From VMSU01 sp031400755 (GTDB lineage: Bacteria > Desulfobacterota > Desulfobulbia > Desulfobulbales > VMSU01), in the NCBI GenBank assembly GCA_031400755.1, contig JANNQL010000245.1:1-45937 (forward strand): a DNA stretch of 45,937 nucleotides, written 5' to 3'. The notes below the pieces were generated by a model. It ran no database searches. It was not told the DNA's origin and saw only the letters and a list, made by a program, of their open reading frames with translations. Numbering within the stretch: position 1 is the first letter of the stretch; each line of letters begins with the position of its first letter. Positions 1-8,387 of this stretch are shown here, one piece after another. The translations under genes and the position numbers were made by a program.

Positions 1-217
1 TTGCGCGCTTAAGTCAACGGCATTGGGTGGGGGGGCGGCGCAGGAAAAGAAGACCCCGCCCTTGTCGTTGAAAACGAGGCGTATCAGGGAGTTGGGGGCG
101 TGGTTTATGCCCTGTGTATCGCCACTAAAAATCTGGTGATCTATGCCAGGGGAAGGGCGCTGCTGCTGGGCCGAAAAAGTTTTTGCAGGGCGATAGGTCC
201 TTCTTGGTTTTCATCAT
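1..217 (-). pseudogene. Possible coding region at left edge, frameshifted and incomplete
   Basis: On the minus strand an ATG pair (217-215, 214-212) overlaps the stop of the haemagglutinin gene, a usual sign of translational coupling. That frame starts MMKTKKDLSP and stops at 127-125 after about 30 codons. A second frame, the same as that of the haemagglutinin, is open from just after the tandem TGA TGA (216-211) to the window edge, about 70 codons, but has no start codon. It reads protein-like, for example NSLIRLVFNDKGGVFFSC. Losing one base in the A5 run at 127-131 (plus strand) would join the ATG frame to the open one. I infer a downstream gene with a real or sequencing frameshift; readthrough of the haemagglutinin is a less likely alternative. 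Product unknown. Confidence 0.3.
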
Positions 218-3200
218 TTGCACACCATATTTTGTCCGGCAATGCCGCCGCCACTGAAGTCGAAGAGCGGCCGTCGGGCCAGGGGGAGTTCTTTGGAATC
301 AGTGTTAAGGGGCACTTCTTCCGCCTTACGGCCCTCTTTTTCTTCGTCATTGCCATTGCTGGCCGCATCGTTTGAGTCAGATGAGGAAGCAGATTGTTCC
401 GAGGTCGAGTTCGGGTTGTTGATGCCGATGCCTGTTGGGTCAGTCTGGGGCGGCATGACCATATCCACCATGACCAGGGACTGGATGCTGTTCACGATCT
501 CCACTGGCGTTTCGTTTGAGGCCGACTGAGGCAGTACCGCAGTGCAGCCTGCTTTGGATGGGTTGGTGACGCAGTCAGCCAGGGGCGGCAGGACAGCCGA
601 GCAACCTGGGGCGGCCGGGGTGCTGGTACAGGTATTGATGGTTGGTAAAACCGCCGTGCAACCAGAAAGAGTAGAGTTAGTCGTGCAGTCAGTCAGGGGC
701 GGCAGGACTGCCGAGCAACCTGGGGCGGTCGGGGTGCTGGTGCAGGTGTCGATGGTTGGCAGAACGGCAATACAACCCGGAAGAGTAGGGTTAGTCGTGC
801 AGTCAGCCAAGGGCGGCAGGACTGCCGAGCAACCTGGGGCGGTGGGGGTGGTGGTACAGGTATCGATGGTTGGTAAAACCGCCGTGCAACCCGGAAGGGC
901 GGGGGTTGTGGTGAAGTCAGCCAAGGGCGGCAGGACAGCCGAGCAACCCGGAAGAGTTGGGTTGGTGGTGCAGTCAGCCAAGGGCGGCAGGACAGCGGTA
1001 CAGCCTGGGGCGGTGGGGGTGGCGGTACAGGTATTGATGGTTGGTAAAACCGCCGTGCAACCTGGAAGGGTAGGGTTAGTGGTGCATTGATCAATGGTTG
1101 GTGGCGGTGGCGGCTCGACGGCCACTTCGCCTGTGTATGTGCCGGTTACGGTTTTTGTTCCGGTTGTTGAAAGCTGACTGCTGTCGACGGTGGTGGTGCC
1201 GGTAGCCAGATAGCTGATCGGGCCAGTGCCGGTGCTGGCAAGGGTGCCGGTGCCGGCACTGATATTTGTAGCGTTGACGTTGACAAAGCCCGCACCCGTG
1301 GTGGAGACCACCGTTCCCGCTGTCTGGGCCAAGTCGCCTCCGGCGGTGATGGTGATGTCGCCGCTTCCGGTAGAGCTGACGTTGTTGAAGATCTGTAAAG
1401 TCGGAGCAACGGTATTGAGCAGGATGCCTCCGGAACTGTTTGCCGTAAAACGGTTGATGGTATTGGCCTCCAATAAAGTGATGCTGCCGCCTTGAGCATC
1501 CAATGTTTCGTGGATGATGGAGCCTGCAGTTTGATCGATTGTGCTGCCTCTTAGGTTGATGAACATCCCGTCACCCGGCTCGAACAATTCGCCGGTCACG
1601 ACAAGGGGGGCTGTTGTTTGCCCAAAAAGCACACCTCCTCCAGCAGTTACCCCGGCAGTATTCCCAGCCACCCATCCTGCGGGGTTGATTCGGGCCAGGT
1701 CGGCGTCGGTCAGATTCAGGGCGCCGCCAACGACGGGAGTTCCGGCGACATTCATGGGGCGGGTTGAGGTCGCAGGCTGGATGGTCACAAACCCTCCTGA
1801 GGGATACGCATAACCCGAAGAAGGTGTGCCGGCTATAATTTTGGCGGTCGGATTAATACTGACGGTGTCGGCGATGAGCCTGATGTCCTGTCCGCCGCGC
1901 ACCAGGGTGTTGCTGCCCAAGGTCAGGGTGCCGCCTGTGGAAAAGAGATACACCAGGCCTTTTGCTGGGATAAGGGCATCGGTACTCAAACCGCCGATGG
2001 CGGAGTTGGCGATCACAATATTCCCCCCGGCGGTCATGGTAACAGAGCCGACGCCGTAGATATCCGATCCGGTAAAGCTGCCGATGCCTGCGTAATCGGC
2101 GGTGATGGTCGTGGTGCCATTAATAGTGATATCCGCGTTTCCTCCTAAGCTGCCGATGCCCGCCAGGCCTTTCCCCGCAGTTGCATTTCCGCTAAGCGAA
2201 ATGGCCCCGCCACTGGTAAGAGTTATGGCGGTTGTCGCGCCATCGGTGCCAATGGCCGCAGCGGCGTCCGTGCCAGCGCCGCCGGTGAGGCTTGTTGTCC
2301 CGGTGACATTCAGGGCAATAGTACCGCCGCTGATGGAGGCATCAGCATAGTTGGCCGCGCTGCCATTCAAGCTCAGGGTGGCGGCTTGGATGGTCACTGC
2401 ACTGGAGTCGGAGCCGATATGGGCGCTGTTACTCTCAGCGGACGAGCTTGCTGCCCCGGATGCTCCACCGTTGAGCGTGATGGCTGCGTATCCCAAAACA
2501 GATACCGGAGCACTGCTTATATTGCCCACCTCGGCTTGATTGTGGATACCAGAAGTGCCGCCAGTGAGGGTCAGCGTGTTGCCGCCAGTAGTAAAATTGA
2601 GTGTCTGCAAGCCTGTGGAAGCGCTGAAAATTCCGGCGCGAGCGCCATCGGCTGCACTGCCGCCGGTGATGGAGACATCCCCTGCGCCAGTGATCGTGAT
2701 CGTTTGGGTGGCCGGGCTGACGCCCTGATAGATGTCGGCATAGGCGCCGTTAGCGCTACCGCCGGAGATGGTTAATCCTCCACCGCCCACAGTGACGTTT
2801 TGATTGCCGCCGTTGGCGCCGATAGTGGCATAGGCACCGGTAGCACTGCCACCCAGGGTATTAAGTGCACTTGCGCTGATCGTCTGGTCACCGGTTCCGG
2901 ACTTGATATACGCATATTCGTTGAGGGCATTTCCGCCTTTGACCTCAAGGGTATTGGTGGCCGTGACTGTCTGGTTGCCGCTGCCAAGCACTTCTGCCCT
3001 GGTAGCGCCGCTTAGGCCATCCAAGGTAATATTGGTCGCTGAAAGGGCCATGCCACCGCTGCCGTTTGTGCTGATTGTGGCATTGGCAATGGCCAGGTCG
3101 CCCTTGGCGAGCAACTTGATATTGCCGCCGCCGGTGCTGGTGATATCAGCGTTGACCAACATGTTCCCTGGATTGCTGGCGTGGGTGGCTAACGGAGTCA

Positions 3201-4896
3201 CATAGCCGCTGGCTGGGAGCCATCCGGCAACCATGATCAGATCGCCGCTGCTGGTGTATTGAATGCTGTTGCTGACCGTGATGGAGTTCTCGGCCAGGAA
3301 GGAGAGCGAATTGGCTCCTCCTGCTGAGACGCCTGCTCCAGTAAAAGTGATAGTGCCGGTGCCTGCCCCTGCCGAAGAGGTCTGGACGATGACATTGTTG
3401 GCGGAAAGCAGGCCGTTGATGTAATCCCAGCCCATACTGGAAACACTATTGGCTCCACCACCAAAAATATCACCGGTAAAACTGCCAAAATCAGGAGCAC
3501 CCCCCAAAGTAGTTATTGTGATGTCGGTCGGGTCCAGTAGCAAGGTCCCGGCCGCACCATGCGGGGCCCGCGTATCAACCTCGGCGCCTGTGTCCAGATA
3601 CCCTTTCCCTGACACCTCGACAAACCCGCCATCGCCGCTCATCTCTCCGCCCCTGGCGCTGATGTTGCCATAGGCGCGGGTTGTGTTGTCCGCCCAGACG
3701 ATGACTCTGCCGCCGTCGCCTTTTTCAATGGCATCTGCCTTAATGACGGAATCAGTGCCCACATAGGTGGCCTGGGCGTTTTGGATTTCAGGATTATTGC
3801 CTTGATAGTCACCGCCGATCAGCGCTGTGCCGCCGCCTTTCTGGCCTGAGACATCGACAATGGCATGGTCCAATAGACCGACCTTGTCGCCCAGCACCTG
3901 GACGCTACCGCCGGTTTCGCCTACACCTTGGCCAGAGGCGTCCAGGGTGCCGCTGCTTACGACGGTCCCTGTTGAACCGCCGTGCAGGATGATCTCGCCA
4001 TTCTGCTCTTCGATGGAGCGGGCCTGGATCAGACCTGCATTGTTGACCACGGTGGTGGTCAGCTCGCCTGCAACCTTGGCGGTCATCACTACCTGGCCGC
4101 CGTCTGCGGCAAGCGTGCCGAAGTTCTCCACCCCGGCACGCTTGGCCAGGCTCGCCTCATCTACGGCCAGGCCAATCAGTTGGTCGCCTTCAAGGTCGAG
4201 TGTGAAGCGATTGCCCGAGGCCAGGGCCACCTGACCGAGACGGGCCTGGATTACCCCGCTGTTCGCGGCATAGTCGCCGGCCAGCACGATATAGCCATGG
4301 TCACTTGCCTGAATGGTTCCCTGGTTGGCCACCTCAGCCCCGGTGGGCAGGGCCTCTTTTTTGGCAAAAAGGTAGTGGCCTGCCATGAAGTCGCTGTTGG
4401 AGATGTCGAGGGTGGTGGCCAGCAGGCCGTGGACGCTGACTTGGGAGTCGGGGGTAAAGAGCACCCCGTTGGGGTTGACCAGAAAGACCTGACCGTTGGC
4501 GTCGAGCTGGCCGTTGATCAGGCTGGGGTCGTTGCCCAGCACCCGGTTCAGGACCACGCTGCCGGCATCGGGCTGCTGGAAGCGGACCATCTCCGGCAGC
4601 CCGATGGAGAAGTTTTGCCAGTCGATGACCGCCTTTTGGCTCTGCTGGGTAATTAGGGTAGTGACGGCGTCGGGACGGCTGACCGTGGCGCTGCCGGCGG
4701 TCACCTGTTCACCTGCCGGACCGGCCAGAGCTGTGGTATGCAGCAGCAGAGAGAGGGCCAGCAGCCCCCGTCGATATGGGGAGTTGGAGACCTTTCGAGG
4801 CAGTGCTCGACGCAAGCCGCCGGCCTTCCGCATGGGCTTGGTTCTGCCGGTAAGGCGTTGAGGTCGGTCATAAATAGTGGAGACAAAAGTTTTCAT
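214..4896 (-). CDS. Filamentous haemagglutinin-like exoprotein of two-partner secretion (TpsA)
   Basis: Large secreted adhesin-type protein, 1560 aa. Residues 1-59 form a long basic N-region plus hydrophobic core (LLALSLLLHTTALAG), the extended signal typical of TpsA proteins. Residues 60 to about 330 match the TPS (haemagglutination activity) domain, with the hallmark NPNGVLF at 141-147. A long Gly/Ser/Thr/Asn-rich stretch of imperfect beta-helix repeats follows to about residue 1250. Next comes a proline-rich linker, then ten 19-residue repeats each carrying a Cys-x8-Cys pair, and an acidic Ser/Asn-rich tail. By family knowledge it is exported by Sec and crosses the outer membrane through a TpsB (FhaC/ShlB-type) pore; no tpsB is visible here and it may lie beyond the left edge. 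The ATG follows an AAGGTGG ribosome site and lies only 34 bp after the REC-pyruvate kinase stop, so the two may share a transcript. No toxin domain was recognised at the C-terminus. Confidence 0.9.
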   Translation of the reverse strand: MKTFVSTIYDRPQRLTGRTKPMRKAGGLRRALPRKVSNSPYRRGLLALSLLLHTTALAGPAGEQVTAGSATVSRPDAVTTLITQQSQKAVIDWQNFSIGLPEMVRFQQPDAGSVVLNRVLGNDPSLINGQLDANGQVFLVNPNGVLFTPDSQVSVHGLLATTLDISNSDFMAGHYLFAKKEALPTGAEVANQGTIQASDHGYIVLAGDYAANSGVIQARLGQVALASGNRFTLDLEGDQLIGLAVDEASLAKRAGVENFGTLAADGGQVVMTAKVAGELTTTVVNNAGLIQARSIEEQNGEIILHGGSTGTVVSSGTLDASGQGVGETGGSVQVLGDKVGLLDHAIVDVSGQKGGGTALIGGDYQGNNPEIQNAQATYVGTDSVIKADAIEKGDGGRVIVWADNTTRAYGNISARGGEMSGDGGFVEVSGKGYLDTGAEVDTRAPHGAAGTLLLDPTDITITTLGGAPDFGSFTGDIFGGGANSVSSMGWDYINGLLSANNVIVQTSSAGAGTGTITFTGAGVSAGGANSLSFLAENSITVSNSIQYTSSGDLIMVAGWLPASGYVTPLATHASNPGNMLVNADITSTGGGNIKLLAKGDLAIANATISTNGSGGMALSATNITLDGLSGATRAEVLGSGNQTVTATNTLEVKGGNALNEYAYIKSGTGDQTISASALNTLGGSATGAYATIGANGGNQNVTVGGGGLTISGGSANGAYADIYQGVSPATQTITITGAGDVSITGGSAADGARAGIFSASTGLQTLNFTTGGNTLTLTGGTSGIHNQAEVGNISSAPVSVLGYAAITLNGGASGAASSSAESNSAHIGSDSSAVTIQAATLSLNGSAANYADASISGGTIALNVTGTTSLTGGAGTDAAAAIGTDGATTAITLTSGGAISLSGNATAGKGLAGIGSLGGNADITINGTTTITADYAGIGSFTGSDIYGVGSVTMTAGGNIVIANSAIGGLSTDALIPAKGLVYLFSTGGTLTLGSNTLVRGGQDIRLIADTVSINPTAKIIAGTPSSGYAYPSGGFVTIQPATSTRPMNVAGTPVVGGALNLTDADLARINPAGWVAGNTAGVTAGGGVLFGQTTAPLVVTGELFEPGDGMFINLRGSTIDQTAGSIIHETLDAQGGSITLLEANTINRFTANSSGGILLNTVAPTLQIFNNVSSTGSGDITITAGGDLAQTAGTVVSTTGAGFVNVNATNISAGTGTLASTGTGPISYLATGTTTVDSSQLSTTGTKTVTGTYTGEVAVEPPPPPTIDQCTTNPTLPGCTAVLPTINTCTATPTAPGCTAVLPPLADCTTNPTLPGCSAVLPPLADFTTTPALPGCTAVLPTIDTCTTTPTAPGCSAVLPPLADCTTNPTLPGCIAVLPTIDTCTSTPTAPGCSAVLPPLTDCTTNSTLSGCTAVLPTINTCTSTPAAPGCSAVLPPLADCVTNPSKAGCTAVLPQSASNETPVEIVNSIQSLVMVDMVMPPQTDPTGIGINNPNSTSEQSASSSDSNDAASNGNDEEKEGRKAEEVPLNTDSKELPLARRPLFDFSGGGIAGQNMVCK
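517..1086 (-). repeat. Ten tandem 57-bp coding repeats (19 aa, Cys-x8-Cys)
   Basis: Ten in-frame units with an exact 57-bp period, read on the minus strand from the TGC at 1086-1084 to the TGC at 573-571 and its following unit. The consensus is C-T-x-x-P-T-x-P-G-C-(T/S)-A-V-L-P-x-(I/L)-x-(T/D). Two unit types partly alternate: one ends TINT/TIDT, the other PLAD/PLTD. The fourth unit has Phe in place of its first Cys. The last unit is degenerate (CVTNPSKAGC). High DNA identity between units suggests recent expansion and likely length variation between strains. From memory, similar Cys-pair repeats occur near the C-terminus of other bacterial haemagglutinin-like proteins. Confidence 0.95.
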
Positions 4897-4930
4897 GCTG
4901 CCACCTTAATCTTTTGTAAAGTGAATTAGA

Positions 4931-6715
4931 TTATGCCACCCGGATCAACTGGAAGGCACCCAGTTGATCGATGCCGCCTTGGGTCTGCCGGGCGCCTTCG
5001 ACCACTGCTAGGATGTCACCGCTCACAATATAGCCCCTTTGGGTGGCCTCACTTATGGCCCAAAATACCAGCTGGTCGCGGCTTAGTTGTTCCTTGGTTA
5101 TGATGGGGATGACGTTTTTGTACAGGCAGGCATGGCGGGCTGAATGGATGGAGTTAGTGGCCAAGAGGGTAGGGGTGCGTCTGTTCCATTTTGACATGTG
5201 CTGGTAGAGGTTGTTGCCAAAGTCAATGACCAGGGTGGCTGTGGCGATGCCGAGACTGGCCGCCGCTGACAGGGCTGGATTGATGTCATTTTTGTCTAAC
5301 CGAATCTGGCTGTGATCAAGACTTGGTTCGAGGTGGCGCTCCGATTCACAGATGATTGAGGCCATGGTCCGTACCACATTGACCGGGTTGACGCCGACGG
5401 CGGTCTCACCGGAGAGCATGACCGCATCTGTCCCTTCCTGGACGGCCAGGCTGACGTCAGTGACCTCGGCCCGGGTTGGCCTGGCGTTGTTGGTCATGGT
5501 TTCCAGCATTTGGGTGGCGGTGATCACCGGCTTATTCATTTCCCAGCATTTTTTGATGATCTGTTTCTGTATCCAGGGTACCCTGGAGGCGGGTAGTTCG
5601 ACGCCCAGGTCGCCACGGGCGATCATGATGACGTCGGTGGCCTCGATAATTGCATCGATATTGTTTACCGCCTCGGGTTTTTCGATTTTGGCAACGACAT
5701 GGATCTTGCGCTTGCCTGATTTTCGAATCAGCTCTTTTAATTCGAGGATGTCGTCGGCGTTGCGGACAAAGGACAGGGCCACAAAATCAATGCTGTGGTC
5801 CATACCCCAGTTGAGATCGGCCTTGTCCTTGTCGGTCAGGCAGGGCAGTGACAGTGGCGTCCCCGGCAGATTGATGCCCTTGTGGGATTTCAAGATGCCA
5901 CCGACCACAACCCGGCAGTGGACTTCACTGGCCCCGGACTTTTCGACTTTAAGTTCCAAGAGACCGTCATCAAGGAGAATGGGGTCGCCCTCCCGCAGAT
6001 CGGCCAGGATCTCCGGGGCGATAGTGGAAAAACGCTGGCTGGTGCCTTCTATATCATCGGCTTGGATGATGATGGTGTCGCCAGGAGTCAGAGTGGCCAT
6101 GCCCTGTTTCATTGTACCGGTCCTGATCTTGGGACCGCAAAGGTCCATCAGCACCGCCACCGGTCGCATCCAATCGCTTTCGGCCTGGCGGATCATCTTC
6201 AGAACAGCTTCATGACTTTCGTATGAGCCATGGGAGAAATTGAGCCGGGCGACATCCATACCCGCCAGGATCATTTTGTTGATAGTGTCCTGATTGTTCG
6301 AGGAAGGACCGATGGTGCAGACAATCCTGGCCATCTTGCCCAGATTTTCATGGCTCTGACTGCTGGTTTCCTTGAATATCCCGTTGAGTTTTTTCAAGTC
6401 GATTGGCTTTGACAGGATGGCGCGGACATTTGGGTAGGGCTTAAGTTTTATGGCCAGGTCATTGCCCTCAATCGAGCTTGAGATGACGACAATGGGCATG
6501 GTGGGACAGACTACCGTCATCGCCTCGATGAACTTGAAACCGTCCCAATGGGGCATCATGATATCGCAAAGAAATATATCGTATTGGTTCGAAGTGGCCC
6601 GCTGAAAACCCTGCTGGCCATTGGCAACCGTGTCCACCTGATGGCCAAGTCTGGTCAATTCACTTGCGGTCAGAGTACAGCACACCGTGTTGTCCTCTAG
6701 AAGGAGTACGCGCAT
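4931..6715 (-). CDS. pyk: Pyruvate kinase with N-terminal response-regulator receiver domain
   Basis: A 594-aa fusion in one uninterrupted frame. Residues 1-115 are a CheY-like receiver: acidic pair E7/D8, phospho-acceptor D51 (FLCDIMMP), S79/S80 and K103 (SKP). Residues from about 128 to 594 are a full-length pyruvate kinase, which converts phosphoenolpyruvate and ADP to pyruvate and ATP. Visible motifs are RLNFSHG, GPKIRTG, VAKIEK (catalytic Lys and metal Glu), MIARGDLGVELP, ATQMLETM and SGETAVG. Most K+-dependent pyruvate kinases have Glu in GPEIR; the Lys here (GPKIR) is the feature of K+-independent enzymes. The C-terminal regulatory domain is present. An AAGAGGA ribosome site precedes the ATG. 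The haemagglutinin gene follows after 34 bp. Control of enzyme activity by phosphorylation of the receiver is inference. No histidine kinase is adjacent. Confidence 0.93.
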   Translation of the reverse strand: MRVLLLEDNTVCCTLTASELTRLGHQVDTVANGQQGFQRATSNQYDIFLCDIMMPHWDGFKFIEAMTVVCPTMPIVVISSSIEGNDLAIKLKPYPNVRAILSKPIDLKKLNGIFKETSSQSHENLGKMARIVCTIGPSSNNQDTINKMILAGMDVARLNFSHGSYESHEAVLKMIRQAESDWMRPVAVLMDLCGPKIRTGTMKQGMATLTPGDTIIIQADDIEGTSQRFSTIAPEILADLREGDPILLDDGLLELKVEKSGASEVHCRVVVGGILKSHKGINLPGTPLSLPCLTDKDKADLNWGMDHSIDFVALSFVRNADDILELKELIRKSGKRKIHVVAKIEKPEAVNNIDAIIEATDVIMIARGDLGVELPASRVPWIQKQIIKKCWEMNKPVITATQMLETMTNNARPTRAEVTDVSLAVQEGTDAVMLSGETAVGVNPVNVVRTMASIICESERHLEPSLDHSQIRLDKNDINPALSAAASLGIATATLVIDFGNNLYQHMSKWNRRTPTLLATNSIHSARHACLYKNVIPIITKEQLSRDQLVFWAISEATQRGYIVSGDILAVVEGARQTQGGIDQLGAFQLIRVA

Positions 6716-6978
6716 TGTTGTTATTCCTCTTGGAGTTTAATTGTCATGGCTATGGTCATCCCCTGTTTAGGGGCCGTTACGAAACAACTTGTGCAATTTT
6801 GATATTTCCTTTACGGCTTCTTATTATGCCAATAGGGCTAGCATAGATGACCAGGTTGCTTGTTTACAACGGCTTAGGATGGAAATGCCCATCAATTTAA
6901 GTTATTCTACTGTCCGGAAAGGGGATAAGTAAAGCCTGTTGTTTCGAAAATGGAAATAATTGAGGGGAGCAGAAAAGC

Positions 6979-7470
6979 ATGGGAATGACGAAAACTCATT
7001 GGATGCTGTGTTTGGGGGATGATTTATCAGCCGCTCGGGGCTCGGTGTTGACCTTTTTCAGAAAGAGCATATTGCTTTTTTATGATGCCATTGAGGCGGT
7101 CGAGTCTGGTTCATGGTCTGCTGAAACAGATATGTTCTGGGTCGAGATTGAGAAGGGTTTGGCGGCAAACCGGCTGGTGTTGCAAGGGTTTCTTGATGAT
7201 CTGCGGGCTGAAGGCTGCCGGGACCTCAATGATTTGACCTCTCTGCCTGTGGGCTATCCCAGTAAGGTGCTGCATCTGGTTGCCCATATGGTGGATGGCT
7301 TTATCGGGATAGACTCGGTGTTTTACAATATGGAGGAGGATTCCCATTGGCTGTCCGATGGGTTACGAGCGACCATTCGAAAAACGCCTGCCAGGTATTG
7401 GCTGGTTCGGGTCGAGGCCAGTTTTATGTCGGAGGCCACCGCCGCCTTTATTCACATCACCAAATCATAA
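6979..7470 (+). CDS. Uncharacterised soluble protein, 163 aa
   Basis: I do not recognise this protein. It is predicted soluble and mainly helical, without signal peptide, membrane segment or metal motif. Visible features are an acidic first half (DLSAARGSV, DAIEAVESGSW) and a more conserved-looking centre around residues 95-125 (VLHLVAHMVDGFIGIDSVFY), ending in a basic-aromatic stretch (RKTPARYWLVRVEASF). A GAGGGG ribosome site lies about 11 bp before the ATG, supporting expression. It stands alone: REC-pyruvate kinase diverges upstream and the TrmJ-like gene converges downstream with 87 bp between. The 263-bp upstream gap has no element I can name. Confidence 0.75.
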   Translation: MGMTKTHWMLCLGDDLSAARGSVLTFFRKSILLFYDAIEAVESGSWSAETDMFWVEIEKGLAANRLVLQGFLDDLRAEGCRDLNDLTSLPVGYPSKVLHLVAHMVDGFIGIDSVFYNMEEDSHWLSDGLRATIRKTPARYWLVRVEASFMSEATAAFIHITKS

Positions 7471-7557
7471 AAATATTTTTTGCGGCAGATTTTTCATCAT
7501 TCAAAATGGCGCAAGGCAAGGACTTCGCCCGCATACATTCAAGGCAATCCACCCCTA

Positions 7558-8289
7558 TTACCAGTCATGCTTTTTTTGTACAAGCCAGTCAATTCGACTC
7601 CAGAGCCCCTGGAGGACCCTGACCTCCCGTTCGTTTAACTGGGCCCGACCAAAGATGCGTCGATAGTTTCGCACAATATGGTCCGGATTCTGGGGGTTAA
7701 GGTAGTTGATGTCTACCATGCACTGCTGCATATGCTGGAGCATGGCTTCCAGTTTGTCAGAGGGGACCAATTTCTTGCCTGGGGTGCGACTGCTGAATGC
7801 TTTTTTGGCCTTGTGGATCTCGTATAGACAGATGCTGACGGCCTGGGCCAGGTTCATGGACGGCAATTCGTCAGCAGTCGGGATGGTGATCAGGCGTTGG
7901 CAGAGATCAAGCTCACTGTTGAACAGACCGTGGTCCTCACGGCCAAAGACCAAGCCGACCCTGCCTTGATTGCAGAGCGGCAGGAGGGCCTGGGCGGCCT
8001 GGTCAGGACGAAGGATATTCTCCCGGTATGCGCCTAAGCGCCTGGTGGTGGCCATGGCGAAATGGCAATCAGCCAGGGCCGCTGCCAGGGAAGGGAAAAG
8101 CCCCGCCATTTCCAGAATGGGCGTGGCCTTGACCGCCATCCGTCTGGCCTCGTCGCATTGATAGTCAGTCTGGGGATTGACCAGCCTGAGATCGTCAAAA
8201 CCAAAATTAGCCATGGCCCGGCAGACCGAACCGATATTGAGCGGACCCTGGGGTTCCACCAAAATGATGCTGAAGTTTGAAACTGGCAT
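7558..8289 (-). CDS. trmJ: TrmJ-like SPOUT RNA 2'-O-methyltransferase
   Basis: SpoU/TrmH-family (SPOUT) methyltransferase, about 243 aa. The N-terminus has the family opening ILVEPQGPLNIGSVCRAMANFG. The knotted SAM-binding part carries VGLVFGREDHGL and the last motif SMNLAQAVSICLYE. The fit is to the TrmJ/LasT group, whose E. coli member methylates the ribose at position 32 of several tRNAs using SAM. The C-terminal 80 residues are helical, as in TrmJ. Two starts are possible: TTG at 8295 or ATG at 8289; I chose the ATG because it sits at the family's normal N-terminus, though neither has a strong ribosome site. The gene follows a cyclic-nucleotide-binding protein gene, separated by a perfect hairpin, so it may be transcribed independently. 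Confidence 0.88.
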   Translation of the reverse strand: MPVSNFSIILVEPQGPLNIGSVCRAMANFGFDDLRLVNPQTDYQCDEARRMAVKATPILEMAGLFPSLAAALADCHFAMATTRRLGAYRENILRPDQAAQALLPLCNQGRVGLVFGREDHGLFNSELDLCQRLITIPTADELPSMNLAQAVSICLYEIHKAKKAFSSRTPGKKLVPSDKLEAMLQHMQQCMVDINYLNPQNPDHIVRNYRRIFGRAQLNEREVRVLQGLWSRIDWLVQKKHDW

Positions 8290-8343
8290 TGCCAATGGAC
8301 GGAAGGAAGAATAAGGATGGTGGGGTGAGAAGGGTGAAAGGAC

Positions 8344-8377
8344 GACAAAGTCAGGACAAGGAGGTCCTGACTTTGTC
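8344..8377 (-). terminator. Perfect 14-bp hairpin, probable terminator or attenuating structure
   Basis: The arms GACAAAGTCAGGAC (8344-8357) and GTCCTGACTTTGTC (8364-8377) are exact reverse complements around a 6-base loop. It begins 11 bp past the stop of the cyclic-nucleotide-binding gene and lies before the TrmJ-like gene on the same strand. The bases after it on the minus strand are only moderately T-rich, so an intrinsic terminator is likely but not certain; an RNA-stability or processing role is possible. Confidence 0.65.
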
Positions 8378-8387
8378 TTGGTATCGT

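Noticed and set aside
517..1086. Possible CRISPR array
   Set aside because: The 57-bp units are contiguous, in frame and coding, with no unique spacers.
542..1090. Open plus-strand frame of 182 codons with a repetitive translation
   Set aside because: It is the antisense shadow of the 57-bp adhesin repeats; the minus-strand reading has a signal peptide and TPS domain.
3982..4656. Plus-strand frame of 224 codons opposite the adhesin
   Set aside because: No recognisable protein; the opposite strand encodes the conserved TPS domain.
5352..6215. Plus-strand frame of 287 codons opposite pyruvate kinase
   Set aside because: The minus strand encodes unmistakable pyruvate kinase motifs; the plus frame is a shadow.
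4931..6715. REC-pyruvate kinase as an artefact of two fused neighbouring genes
   Set aside because: The frame is continuous across residues 105-135 with a natural linker and no homopolymer run that would suggest an indel; kept as a real fusion.
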